From Actinomyces sp. oral taxon 170 str. F0386 (GTDB lineage: Bacteria; Actinomycetota; Actinomycetes; Actinomycetales; Actinomycetaceae): a DNA stretch of 64,000 nucleotides. Numbering within the stretch: position 1 is the first letter of the stretch; each line of letters starts with the position of its first letter. The notes beneath the pieces are model-generated. The model did no database searches. It worked only from the letters and a program-made list of their open reading frames with translations, and was not told the origin of the DNA. The translations under genes and the position numbers were made by a program. Positions 46,222 through 56,540 of the stretch are shown here, piece by piece. The DNA lies in contig NZ_GL882544.1 of assembly GCF_000195595.1 (NCBI RefSeq), positions 248,001 through 312,000 of the forward strand. The letters run 5' to 3'.

Positions 46222-46260
46222 AGAACTGAGGAAGAACCGCACCACTCGGCGACGTGTGAG

Positions 46261-47490
46261 TCAGCCCTGAGTCAGGACCCAGTTGTAGACGTCCATGGTG
46301 CGTTGGGCGATGGCCTCCCAGGCGAAGTGCTCCTCGACGCGACGCCGGGCGGCCTGGCCCATGGTCCTGGCGGCCTCGGTGTCGGTGACCAGGGTGGTGA
46401 GGCGCTCGGCCAGGTCGGCCTCGAAGCGGGCCGGGTCGATGGGAGTGCCGGTGCCGTCTTGGACCTGCTCGATGGGGACCAGGAGGCCTGTCTCGCCGTC
46501 GACGATGACGTCGGGGATGCCACCGGTGGCTGAGCCGACGACCGGCAGGCCCACAGCCATGGCCTCGAGGTTGACGATGCCCAGGGGCTCGTAGACCGAG
46601 GGGCACACGAAGACGTCGGAGGCGGCCAGCACGGCGATGAGCTCGGGGCGCGGCAGCATCTCCTCGATCCAGACCACACCGGTGCGCTTCTCGCGCAGGC
46701 GGGCCACGAGGCCCTCGACCTCGGTCTTGATCTCGGGGGTGTCGGGGGCGCCGGCGCACAGGATGACCTGGACATCGGCCGGCAGCTGCTCGCAGGCGCG
46801 CAGGAGGTGGGGCAGCCCCTTCTGGCGGGTGATGCGGCCGACGAACACGACGGCGGGGCGGTCGGGGTCGATACCGAGGCGCTGAAGGGTAGCGGCTGCC
46901 TGGGCGTCGGCGTCCTCGCCCTGCGGGTGCCTCCAGGCCTCGAGGTCGATGCCGTTGTGGACGACCTTGACGCGCTCGGGGTCGATGGCGGGGTAGGAGC
47001 GCAGGATGTCCTCGCGCATGCCGTTGGACACGGCGATGATGCCGGATGCTCCCTCGTAGGCGGTCTTCTCCGCCCAGGAGGACAGGGCGTAGCCGCCGCC
47101 GAGCTGCTCGGCCTTCCAAGGGCGCAGGGGTTCGAGGGAGTGGGCGCTGATGACGTGGGGGACTCCGTGGAGGAGCCCGGCCAGGTGCCCGGCGAGGTTG
47201 GCGTACCAGGTGTGAGAGTGGACGAGGTCGGTTCCCTCGGTGCCCTGGGCCATCTCCAGGTCGACGCCGAAGGTGCGCAGGGCGGCGTTGGCACTGTCGA
47301 GCTCGGCGATCTCGGGGTAGCCGGTGACGCCGTCGTCGGCGCCCTCGGTGCCGGGCTCGCGGGGGCCGCCGAAGGCGTGGACGCGGACGTCGGCCAGCGG
47401 GCGCAGGACCTTGGCCAGCTCGTTGACGTGAACTCCGGCGCCGCCGTAGATGAAGGGCGGGTACTCCTTGGTCAGCAGGTCGACCCTCAT
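46261..47490 (-). CDS. glgA: Actinobacterial-type glycogen synthase (GT4; GlgA/GlgM)
   Basis: 409 residues from the ATG at 47490 (MRVDLLTKEYPPFIYGGAGVH). GT4 family with two Rossmann domains: GGAGVHVNELA binds the donor, VVFVGRITRQKGLPHLL opens the second domain, and CPSVYEPLGIVNLEAMA holds the E-x7-E motif. This coryneform type differs from E. coli GlgA; the Mycobacterium orthologue (GlgM) makes maltose 1-phosphate from ADP-glucose, so either activity is possible. Divergent from glgC, which provides ADP-glucose. Confidence 0.9.
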   Translation of the reverse strand: MRVDLLTKEYPPFIYGGAGVHVNELAKVLRPLADVRVHAFGGPREPGTEGADDGVTGYPEIAELDSANAALRTFGVDLEMAQGTEGTDLVHSHTWYANLAGHLAGLLHGVPHVISAHSLEPLRPWKAEQLGGGYALSSWAEKTAYEGASGIIAVSNGMREDILRSYPAIDPERVKVVHNGIDLEAWRHPQGEDADAQAAATLQRLGIDPDRPAVVFVGRITRQKGLPHLLRACEQLPADVQVILCAGAPDTPEIKTEVEGLVARLREKRTGVVWIEEMLPRPELIAVLAASDVFVCPSVYEPLGIVNLEAMAVGLPVVGSATGGIPDVIVDGETGLLVPIEQVQDGTGTPIDPARFEADLAERLTTLVTDTEAARTMGQAARRRVEEHFAWEAIAQRTMDVYNWVLTQG

Positions 47491-47768
47491 GGGTGTGCCT
47501 CTCCTCTGTCTGCTGGATGGACTGACCGCGCCTTCCTCGGCGCAGGACGGGCGCCCGCGGTGGGTCGGGCGCCACACCCGACGGTATACGCACGCGCCTC
47601 GCAGTGGGACCGTTACAGGTCAGTGGTTTGCGCTGAGTCATCCCTGTGAGCCGCATGGAGAGGCCGCCTGGGCCAGGACTAGATCGAAGGTCCGCGTCGA
47701 TGCAGGATCGGCCCGAATTGTGATCTGTTTGGCCCCATAAGTCTCTCAAGCAACGTAAGGTGGGCCAC

Positions 47769-49013
47769 ATGGCTCAACCTCGCGTTCTCGCAATCGTCCT
47801 CGCTGGTGGCGAGGGCAAGCGTCTCATGCCCCTGACCGTCGACCGTGCCAAGCCCGCCGTTCCCTTCGGCGGCATCTACCGGCTCATCGACTTCTCCTTG
47901 TCCAACATGATCAACTCGGGCTTCCTCAAGGTCGTGGTGCTCACTCAGTACAAGTCCCACTCACTGGACCGCCACATCTCCAAGACCTGGCGCATGTCCG
48001 ACATGCTGGGCAACTACATCGCCCCGGTGCCGGCTCAGCAGCGCGTGGGCAAGCACTGGTTCCTGGGGAGCGCCGACGCGATCTACCAGTCGCTCAACCT
48101 GCTCGACGACGAGCGGCCCGACTACGTGGTCATCACTGGTGCGGACAACATCTACCGGATGGACTTCTCCCAGATGCTGGACCACCACATCGCCTCCGGG
48201 CTGCCCTGCACCGTGGCGGGCATCCGTCAACCCCGGGCGCTGGCCGACCAGTTCGGCGTCATCGAGACCGACCCGACTGACCGGGGCAGGATCAAGGCCT
48301 TCGTCGAGAAGCCCAAGGAGACCCCGGGGCTGCCGGACTCCCCCGATGAGGTCCTGGCCTCGATGGGCAACTACATCATGAACTCCGACGCGCTCCTGGA
48401 GGCCGTCACGGTGGACGCCGCCGACGAGTCCTCCAAGCACGACATGGGCGGCAGCATCGTGCCCTGGTTCGTCAACCAGGGCACGGCCGGTGTCTACGAC
48501 TTCAAGGACAACGACGTGCCCGGCTCCTCCGAGCGCGACCGCGACTACTGGCGTGACGTGGGTACCGTGGACGCCTTCTTCGACGCCCACCAGGACCTCA
48601 TCTCGGTGACGCCCGTGTTCAACCTGTACAACGATCGCTGGCCGCTGTTCGCCGGCTATCAGGCGGCCATGCCGCCGGCCAAGTTCGTCTACGGACACCA
48701 CGAGCGCCTGGGGCACGCGGTCGACTCGATCGTCTCGCCGGGCGTCATCGTCTCCGGCGGTGAGGTGATCTCCTCGGTCCTGTCCCCCGGCGTGCGAGTC
48801 AACTCCTGGTCCTCGGTGCGCGAGTCCGTCCTCATGGACGGAGCGGAGGTCGGCCGCAACACTGTGGTCAACCGCGCGATCCTGGACAAGTACGTCCGGG
48901 TGGAGGAGGGGGCCATGGTGGGGATCGACCCCGAGCACGATCGCGAGCGCGGCTTCACCGTGACAGAGTCTGGTATCACGGTGGTGGCCAAGGGGCAGCT
49001 CGTCACCCGCTGA
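47769..49013 (+). CDS. glgC: Glucose-1-phosphate adenylyltransferase
   Basis: 414 residues from the ATG at 47769 (AAGGTGGG upstream). Makes ADP-glucose for glycogen and related glucans. N-terminal nucleotidyltransferase domain: [20 protein letters not shown], with the catalytic Asp in [10 protein letters not shown], and FVEKPKE for glucose phosphate binding. The C-terminal left-handed beta-helix is shown by the hexapeptide-like [20 protein letters not shown]. Divergent from glgA with a 278-base shared regulatory gap. Confidence 0.94.
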   Translation: MAQPRVLAIVLAGGEGKRLMPLTVDRAKPAVPFGGIYRLIDFSLSNMINSGFLKVVVLTQYKSHSLDRHISKTWRMSDMLGNYIAPVPAQQRVGKHWFLGSADAIYQSLNLLDDERPDYVVITGADNIYRMDFSQMLDHHIASGLPCTVAGIRQPRALADQFGVIETDPTDRGRIKAFVEKPKETPGLPDSPDEVLASMGNYIMNSDALLEAVTVDAADESSKHDMGGSIVPWFVNQGTAGVYDFKDNDVPGSSERDRDYWRDVGTVDAFFDAHQDLISVTPVFNLYNDRWPLFAGYQAAMPPAKFVYGHHERLGHAVDSIVSPGVIVSGGEVISSVLSPGVRVNSWSSVRESVLMDGAEVGRNTVVNRAILDKYVRVEEGAMVGIDPEHDRERGFTVTESGITVVAKGQLVTR

Positions 49014-49072
49014 CCCGGGCGATGCTCATCGCCGGCCTTCAGCCACATCCTCCGTGCATCCACTGCTCGCTG

Positions 49073-49103
49073 CGCCGTCACCTGGTTCCTCCGGGCGACG
49101 GCG
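49073..49103 (+). terminator. Possible glgC terminator
   Basis: CGCCGTC (49073-49079) pairs with GACGGCG (49097-49103) around a 17-base loop. It lies 60 bases after the glgC stop and before serB. No T run. Confidence 0.4.
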
Positions 49104-49131
49104 CGGTCGTGGAGGCGATTAGCATGACGCC

Positions 49132-49881
49132 ATGAGCGCTACCTCCCCCGCCTTCGCAGGTTCCGTCAGCGGCGCGCTGAGCGGTGGCCCCCTGATCACC
49201 GAGGGGCCCGGTCTGCTGGTCATGGACGTGGACTCCACCCTGATCGAGCAGGAGGTCATCGAATTGATCGCCGAGCGTGCCGGGACCCGTGAGCAGGTCG
49301 CTGAGGTCACGGCCCGGGCGATGCGTGGGGAGCTGGACTTCGCCGCCTCGCTGCGCGAGCGGGTGGCGACGCTGGCCGGTGTCTCCGAGGACGTCTTCGC
49401 CGAGGTTCTCGCCGAGGTGCGCCCCACGGCGGGGGCGGTCGAGCTCATTGAGGCCCTGCACGCGCGCGGCTGCCGGGTGGGGGTCGTCTCCGGGGGCTTC
49501 GAGGAAGTCGTGGTGCCCCTGGCCGAGCGGCTGGGTATCGACCATGTGGCGGCCAACCGCCTGGAGGTGGACGGCGGTGTGCTCACCGGCCGGGTGCTGG
49601 GGCGGATCGTGGACCGCCAGGAGAAGGTCCACTGCCTGCGCACCTGGGCCGAGCAGGATGGGGTGCCCATGGAGCGCACGATCGCCGTCGGGGACGGGGC
49701 CAACGACCTGGGGATGCTGGCGGCCGCGGGGCTGGGGGTGGCGTTCTGCGCCAAGCCGGTCGTCGTCGAGCAGGCCGACGCCGCTGTCCACGTTCGCGAC
49801 CTGCGGGCTGTTCTCCAGCTGATCGGGGCTGGCCGGGCCCCATCGGCGCGGGCCGGGCTCAGTCGCGCTTGCGGGCGGTGA
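49132..49881 (+). CDS. serB: Phosphoserine phosphatase
   Basis: 249 residues of the HAD superfamily; last step of serine synthesis. Motif I MDVDSTLIEQE (nucleophile first Asp), motif II VVSGGF, Lys in VDRQEK and motif III AVGDGANDLGM. It lacks the ACT domain of longer SerB proteins. TAGCAT (49120-49125) ends six bases before the ATG and there is no ribosome-binding site. Its 3' end overlaps the convergent phosphatase gene by 23 bases. Confidence 0.93.
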   Translation: MSATSPAFAGSVSGALSGGPLITEGPGLLVMDVDSTLIEQEVIELIAERAGTREQVAEVTARAMRGELDFAASLRERVATLAGVSEDVFAEVLAEVRPTAGAVELIEALHARGCRVGVVSGGFEEVVVPLAERLGIDHVAANRLEVDGGVLTGRVLGRIVDRQEKVHCLRTWAEQDGVPMERTIAVGDGANDLGMLAAAGLGVAFCAKPVVVEQADAAVHVRDLRAVLQLIGAGRAPSARAGLSRACGR

Positions 49882-50374
49882 AGATCTCGCGGATCCGAGC
49901 GCTCCTCGGCTCCAGCTCCGCCCAGCCGCAAGGCACGTCGATGATGACGGCGGTGGCCGTGGGGACGCCGAAGGAGATCTGCGAGGCCAGGTCGTCGTCG
50001 GTGTCGTGGAGGATGTGGGCCAGGACGGAGATCGTGGGCTCGTGGCCGACGACGACGACCGTGCTCGCGTTACCGCCCTCCTCGGCCAGAACCCGCAGGA
50101 TGCCGTTGGGGCCCAGGTTGTAGATCTCCTCGCGCACCACGGTGTCGGTGGGCTCGAGGCGGTCGCGCAGGGGGCGGGCGGTCTCGCGGGCGCGGGCGGC
50201 CGGGGAGACCAGGAGCAGGTCGGTGGTCTCCAGGCGCTTGCGCAGCTCTTTGGCCAGCAGGCCGGCGAGGGCGGTGCCCTTGGAGGTCAGTGGGCGCTCC
50301 AGGTCGGTGGAGGCGTCGTGTGAGGCCTTGGAGTGGCGGACGAGGACGAGCCTGCGCGTGGGATCCGTTGTCAC
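49859..50374 (-). CDS. SixA-type histidine phosphatase
   Basis: 171 residues. Histidine-phosphatase (phosphoglycerate mutase-like) fold with LVRHSKASH (RHG-type motif; phospho-acceptor His), SPAARARETARPL and VVGHEPTIS with the second His. The short length matches SixA, which removes phosphate from phosphohistidine in proteins; other small-molecule substrates are possible. The GTG start lies six bases after TAGGGT (50381-50386), suggesting a leaderless mRNA. Confidence 0.85.
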   Translation of the reverse strand: MTTDPTRRLVLVRHSKASHDASTDLERPLTSKGTALAGLLAKELRKRLETTDLLLVSPAARARETARPLRDRLEPTDTVVREEIYNLGPNGILRVLAEEGGNASTVVVVGHEPTISVLAHILHDTDDDLASQISFGVPTATAVIIDVPCGWAELEPRSARIREIFTARKRD

Positions 50375-50469
50375 GGCTCTACCCTACGGCACCGTGGGGG
50401 CGCTGACACGGCTCCTGCACGGTTGTAGCAAGGTTCTGGGCCCAGCTCTTCCACCGGCTTCCGTGCCGA

Positions 50470-51267
50470 TCATCCGACGACGCACGCTCCGCCGTCGGCG
50501 TGGATGGTCTGCCCGGTGGTGGCGGGCATCCAGGTGGACAGCAGGGCGACAGCGCTGCGGGCCACCGCGGTGGCGTCGGCGGTGTCCCACCCCAGTGGGG
50601 CGGCCTCGCTCCAGCGTCGGGACAGTGCTTCGAAGTCGGGGATGGCGCCGGCCGCGGTGGTACGCAAAGGGCCTGATGAGATGGCGTTGACCCGCACGCC
50701 GCGTCCTCCGAGCTCGACGGCGAGGGCGCGCACTGCGGCCTCCAGCGCCGCCTTGAGAGGCCCCATCCACCCGTAACCGGGGTGGACGCGGGCACTGTCA
50801 AAGGTCAGGGTCACGACGCTGCTGCCCCGCCCCAGGAGCGGGGAGGCGGCGTCGACGAGGGCCGGCAGGGAGGCCGCCGAGATGGTGAAGGCCCGCTCAA
50901 GGCTGCGCATCCGCTCCGCGCGCCCGGTGTCCTCGGGAAGCAGGACCTGCCCCAGTAGGTCAAGGTCGGCGCGGGCTATGGAGTGCACCAGGCCGTCCAG
51001 GCGGGTCACGCCCAGCTCTTCCAGGGCCGGCGCCAGGGCGGACGGGGAGTCGGCCTCGGCCACGTCCAGGGCCACCACCGGATCGATCAGGCCCAGGTTG
51101 CGGGCGACCGAGCGCGTGGCCGCCAGGGTGCGGGGGTGGCCGGTCAGCAGGACACGGGCACCCTGCTGGGCGGCGACCTCAGCGATACGGGTGGCGATCG
51201 AGCTGGGCCTCAGCGCACCGGTGACCAGTACCGTGCGGGCGCTGAGCAGGCCCTCGGGAGGGTTCAT
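50470..51267 (-). CDS. fabI: Enoyl-ACP reductase (NADH), FabI/InhA type
   Basis: 265 residues. Last reduction step of the fatty-acid elongation cycle. Family signs: VLVTGALRPSSIATRIA (the FabI variant of the glycine loop), LDGLVHSIARAD, and the catalytic Y-x6-K in GYGWMGPLKAALEAAVR, followed by SSGPLRTTAAGAIP (substrate loop). The ATG is five bases after the fabG stop, so the two genes are coupled, as in mycobacterial mabA-inhA. InhA-type enzymes are the target of isoniazid and triclosan. Confidence 0.92.
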   Translation of the reverse strand: MNPPEGLLSARTVLVTGALRPSSIATRIAEVAAQQGARVLLTGHPRTLAATRSVARNLGLIDPVVALDVAEADSPSALAPALEELGVTRLDGLVHSIARADLDLLGQVLLPEDTGRAERMRSLERAFTISAASLPALVDAASPLLGRGSSVVTLTFDSARVHPGYGWMGPLKAALEAAVRALAVELGGRGVRVNAISSGPLRTTAAGAIPDFEALSRRWSEAAPLGWDTADATAVARSAVALLSTWMPATTGQTIHADGGACVVG

Positions 51268-51272
51268 GCTCC

Positions 51273-52001
51273 TTATCGTCCCATGCCCATGCCGCCGTCG
51301 ACTCCGAGGATCGCACCGGTGACATAGGAGGCCGCCGGGGAGGCCAGGAAGATGACGGGGCCCGCGATGTCGGCGACGTCGGCGAAGCGCCCCAGAGGGA
51401 TCTGCTCGAGGTAGGAGGTGCGGATGTGATCGGGCAGGGAGGCGGTCATCGCGGTGGTGACGAAGCCGGGGGCCACGGCGTTGACCGTGATGCCTCGCGG
51501 TGCCAGCTCTCGGGCCAGGGAGCGGGTCAGCCCCTCCACCCCGCCCTTGGCGGCACCGTAGGCGGACAGGCCCACGCCTCCCCGGGCGGCGATGGCCGAG
51601 GAGACCAGGACGATGCGGCCCCTACGGGCCCGCATCATGGCCGGTGTCACGGCGCGCACCGTGTTGAAGGTGCCGGTCAGGTCCGCTGAGATGACCTCGT
51701 CCCACATCTGGGAGGAGGTGCGGGCGGCCAGGGACTCCCGGTTGATGCCGGCCGAGGCCACGAGAACCTCGATGGGGCCGTGGGCCTCGGTGGCGGCACT
51801 GAGGGCCTGAGTCAGGGCGTCGGGGTCGGTGACGTCGGCGGCCAGGGCCAGGGCGCCGTCGGAGGCCTCACCGGAGCGGGAGATACCGGCGACCCGGTCG
51901 CCCTGTGCGAGGAACGCCTTCGCGACCGCCTCCCCGATTCCTCGGGAGGCTCCGGTCACGACGACGGAACGTGATATCGACGACTCAGTCTCTTCGTTCA
52001 T
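51273..52001 (-). CDS. fabG: 3-oxoacyl-ACP reductase
   Basis: 242 residues from the ATG at 52001 (MNEETESSISRS). Short-chain dehydrogenase: VVVTGASRGIGEAVA (NADPH loop), ADVTDPDAL, VASAGINRE, catalytic Ser in VSSAIA, and Y-x3-K in SAYGAAKGG; NAVAPGFVTTAM follows. It reduces beta-ketoacyl-ACP upstream of FabI in the same cycle. An ATG at 52013 is an alternative; neither has a clear ribosome-binding site. Confidence 0.92.
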   Translation of the reverse strand: MNEETESSISRSVVVTGASRGIGEAVAKAFLAQGDRVAGISRSGEASDGALALAADVTDPDALTQALSAATEAHGPIEVLVASAGINRESLAARTSSQMWDEVISADLTGTFNTVRAVTPAMMRARRGRIVLVSSAIAARGGVGLSAYGAAKGGVEGLTRSLARELAPRGITVNAVAPGFVTTAMTASLPDHIRTSYLEQIPLGRFADVADIAGPVIFLASPAASYVTGAILGVDGGMGMGR

Positions 52002-52175
52002 CAGCACAAGCACACAAGGTAACGCGCGAGAGCATTCATCATCAGTAATTCGTCACGCGCCGATCTCTATCCAACTGTGTTATTTCTTTCACAGACTGTC
52101 CGGGCTCGGTGTCCTCGCGGCTCACTCCACGTGTGGATCGGTACCCGAGTGCCGACCGTATGCCAGCATGGCGGG

Positions 52176-53486
52176 GTGACGACGACCGAGACCGCGCCCT
52201 CCTCCCACGATGCCGGAACCTCCGAGCGCTCGCCCGTACCGCTGCGCATCGGGGCGCTGGAGGTGCCCACCCCGGTCGAGCTCGCCCCTATGGCCGGCGT
52301 CACCAATGCCTCCTTCCGCCGCCTGTGCCGGGAGATGGCCGAGGCGACCATGCCTAAGGCGCTGGCACCCGCTTCCTCCGGCCCGGTCGCAGCGCCCGAC
52401 GGCGGCCTGCTGGCCCCAGCGGGCCTGTACGTCACCGAGATGGTCACCACCCGGGCCCTGGTGGAGCGCAACGAGCGTACCCTGGCGATGGTGCGCACCG
52501 ACCCGGCCGAGCGGGTGCGCTCCATCCAGCTCTACGGGGTCGATCCGGCCACAGTGGGGGCCGCTGTGCGGATCCTGGTCGAGGAGGACCTGGCCGACCA
52601 CATTGACCTGAACTTCGGTTGCCCGGTGCCCAAGGTGACGCGCAAGGGCGGTGGGGCGGCGCTGCCGTGGAAGCGAGACCTGCTCGCAGCCATCCTCACC
52701 GAGGCGGTGCGCGCCAGCGAGGCGGCCTGTCGCGCCGCCGGGCGGGCGCGGGAGGTGCCGGTGACCATGAAGATGCGCCTGGGGATCGACGAGGAGCACG
52801 AGACTTTCCTCGCCGCCGCCCGGACCGCCGAGAACGCGGGGATCGCGGCGGTGGCCCTGCACGCCCGCAGCGCGCGCCAGCACTACTCCGGACAGGCACG
52901 TTGGGAGGAGATCGCTCGGCTCAAGGAGGCGACCGACCTGCCGGTGCTCGGCAACGGGGACATCTGGCTGGGCGACGACGCGGTGCGCATGATGGAGACC
53001 ACCGGCTGCGACGGCGTCGTCGTGGGTCGCGGCTGCCAGGGGCGGCCCTGGCTGTTCGCCGACATCGTGGCCGCCATGCACGGCTCGAGCATGCGCACCC
53101 GCCCGGACCTGGATGCCGTCATCGAGGTGATCCGCCGTCACGGGCGCATGTTGGCCGCCGAGATGGGCGAGGACCGCGGCGTGCGTGACCTGCGCAAGCA
53201 CGTGGGCTGGTACCTCAAGGGCTACCCGGTTGGCGGCGCCGCACGCGCCGACCTCATGGGGATCAGGTCCCTGGCCGACCTCGACGCCGGCCTGGAACGG
53301 ATGCGCTCGCGCCTGCCGGAGGACGTCGACTACCCCGGCGACATCGTCGAGGGTCCCAGAGGCCGAGCCGGCAGCCCCAAGGCCCCTCGCCTGCCCGATG
53401 GCTGGCTGGACTCCCCCGTCCTGGACGAGGCCCACCGCGAGATGCTCAGCCAGGCCGAGTCCGACGTCTCCGTCTCCGGAGGCTGA
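52176..53486 (+). CDS. dusB: tRNA-dihydrouridine synthase
   Basis: 436 residues from a GTG at 52176; the frame is open further upstream but not protein-like. FMN-binding TIM barrel: VELAPMAGVTNASFRRLC, catalytic Cys in LNFGCPVPKVTRKGGGAAL, VTMKMRLGID, HARSARQHYSGQARWE and GNGDIW, then GVVVGRGCQGRPW. It reduces uridines in tRNA loops. The order of motifs fits the actinobacterial DusB group. The extra length is a C-terminal extension of about 60 residues. Confidence 0.9.
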   Translation: MTTTETAPSSHDAGTSERSPVPLRIGALEVPTPVELAPMAGVTNASFRRLCREMAEATMPKALAPASSGPVAAPDGGLLAPAGLYVTEMVTTRALVERNERTLAMVRTDPAERVRSIQLYGVDPATVGAAVRILVEEDLADHIDLNFGCPVPKVTRKGGGAALPWKRDLLAAILTEAVRASEAACRAAGRAREVPVTMKMRLGIDEEHETFLAAARTAENAGIAAVALHARSARQHYSGQARWEEIARLKEATDLPVLGNGDIWLGDDAVRMMETTGCDGVVVGRGCQGRPWLFADIVAAMHGSSMRTRPDLDAVIEVIRRHGRMLAAEMGEDRGVRDLRKHVGWYLKGYPVGGAARADLMGIRSLADLDAGLERMRSRLPEDVDYPGDIVEGPRGRAGSPKAPRLPDGWLDSPVLDEAHREMLSQAESDVSVSGG

Positions 53487-53522
53487 GACTGCCGTCCCAC
53501 CGCGCCCCAGGTCAGTCGTCGG

Positions 53523-54824
53523 CTATTCGTCCAGGACCGGGGTGACGCGGCACAGGGCCGCCGCGATCGCCGTCGTCGCCGGGATCGCCAGGACCAGGCC
53601 GATGGAGGAGATGAGGGTGCGCACGATCTCCTCGGCGATCTCGCCCGAGAGCATGGTGTCCAGCACCGCGCGGTCCATGAGGGCCGCGGCCAGGATGAGC
53701 GGCAGTGCCGTTCCGGCGTAGGCGAAGGCCAGGGTGTAGACGGTCGAGGCGATGTGGTCCCGGCCGATCCTCATCCCACCAGTGAACAGGCGCGTGCGCG
53801 ACAGCAGCGGGTTGGCTGCGTGCAGCTCCCACACCGAGGAGGCCTGGGTGATGGTGACGTCGTTGAGCACGCCGAGCCCCGCGATCACCATGCCGCAGGT
53901 CAGCAGCGTCTGCAGGTCGATACTCGCACGGGAGGCCAGCAGGCGGGCCGTCTCGTCAACGTCCCCGGTCAGGTGGGCGGCGCCGGTCCCCCACAGGGCG
54001 AGCAGCACCGTGAGCACGATACCGGCCACCGTGCCCAGCAGGGCCGTCGTGGTGCGGATGGACACGCCGTGGGCCACGTAGACGGCGGCGAGCATCATCG
54101 CCATCGACCCGACCAGCGTCACCGCCAGCGGGTGGGAGCCGGACAGGAGCGCGGGGATCATGAAGAAGGCGAGCACACCGGTGGCCACCAGCAGGCCCAG
54201 GACGCTCAGGACGCCCTTGCGCCCGGCCACGGCGACGACGAGCACGAGGTAGACGATCGCCAGCGCGCCGACCGGCAGCTGGCGCTGGTAGTCGATGAAG
54301 GAGTAGGGGGAGCCGGACAGGATGGCCTGCGGCGAGTAGAGCACCACGAGCCGGTCACCGGTATGGGCGAGCCTGCGGGGCTCACCGACCAGCTGGACCG
54401 GCATGACCAGGCCCTTGCCCTCGCCCTCGGTGACGCGTGCGCACACGTGTCCCTTGGCGAAGTCCTCCTGCTTGACACCGTTGACCTCCGTCAGGGCGCT
54501 CACGGCGCTCTGACAGCTCGACAGGTCCGTGGAGGTGATGGTGGCCTTGCCCACCGAGCCGCCCTCGGCGGTGAAGGAGCGCGAACCGATCAGCGAGCTC
54601 TTGCCCGGCCAGAGCACGAACAGCCCGATGACGGTGGCCAGCACCAGGGCTCCGACAATGACGCCGAGCACGATCTTGACCCGGCGGGCCTCGCCCGCAT
54701 CCAGGTCGAGAGGGCCGGAGGAGTGGCTGTGTCCGCTGTGGTGGCCAGTCGGCTCTGCCTGCGGCTCGGGAAGGCCCTCGGCGCGGAGAGGCTCGTTGCT
54801 CGGGGAGGTCGAGTTGGTGCTCAC
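53523..54824 (-). CDS. YibE/F family membrane protein
   Basis: 433 residues from a GTG at 54824 (start uncertain). A His-rich N-terminus (TGHHSGHSHSSG) precedes one helix (about 50-72), then an extracytoplasmic domain, then six or more helices in the C-terminal half (from VGALAIVYLVLVVAVAG to the end), including GVLNDVTITQASSVWEL, which is diagnostic of YibE/F. The role is unknown; proposals include transport. It converges with dusB. Confidence 0.85.
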   Translation of the reverse strand: MSTNSTSPSNEPLRAEGLPEPQAEPTGHHSGHSHSSGPLDLDAGEARRVKIVLGVIVGALVLATVIGLFVLWPGKSSLIGSRSFTAEGGSVGKATITSTDLSSCQSAVSALTEVNGVKQEDFAKGHVCARVTEGEGKGLVMPVQLVGEPRRLAHTGDRLVVLYSPQAILSGSPYSFIDYQRQLPVGALAIVYLVLVVAVAGRKGVLSVLGLLVATGVLAFFMIPALLSGSHPLAVTLVGSMAMMLAAVYVAHGVSIRTTTALLGTVAGIVLTVLLALWGTGAAHLTGDVDETARLLASRASIDLQTLLTCGMVIAGLGVLNDVTITQASSVWELHAANPLLSRTRLFTGGMRIGRDHIASTVYTLAFAYAGTALPLILAAALMDRAVLDTMLSGEIAEEIVRTLISSIGLVLAIPATTAIAAALCRVTPVLDE

Positions 54825-54925
54825 CGTCCCATCATGCCCGCCCCACGCCTCTGAGGTGAGCCAGGGACACGGGGCGCGGCTACGAGCGTGGGGCCGGGTC
54901 CAGGGGCTCAAGCCCCTCAGCGTCG

Positions 54926-56320
<1,395 letters not shown>

Positions 56321-56501
56321 CGGAGTGCTCCTTCAGGAGTGATCGTGGTCCCGCCTGGTTGGTGGGGACGAGTGGGGACAGTCTAGGCGGCGGACCGTCA
56401 TATGTCGGTGAGGGGCCCGTCGCACCACGCCCCGGCGGCGCGCCCTCCCCAGCGGCCCCGTAAACCGGTCCCCAGCAGCGCACACGCGGACTCACCGGGG
56501 T

Positions 56502-56531
56502 TTGACGCATGACGCCACACAGTATGAGAAT
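56502..56531 (+). promoter_or_regulatory. znuA promoter
   Basis: TTGACG (56502-56507), an 18-base spacer and GAGAAT (56526-56531), ending seven bases before the ATG at 56539. The mRNA would be leaderless. The Zur-like box overlaps the -10. Confidence 0.6.
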
Positions 56532-56540
56532 GATTCGCAT
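56524..56540. promoter_or_regulatory. Zur-like operator
   Basis: ATGAGAATGATTCGCAT is an inverted repeat with a one-base centre (seven of eight pairs), close to the AATGATT-centred Zur boxes of actinobacteria. It covers the -10 and the start of znuA, so zinc-loaded Zur would block the whole znuACB-zur operon. Confidence 0.7.

Noticed and set aside
46010-47770. A 586-codon frame overlapping glgA
   Set aside because: Arg/Pro-rich translation of the wrong frame; glgA in the other frame has all GT4 motifs.
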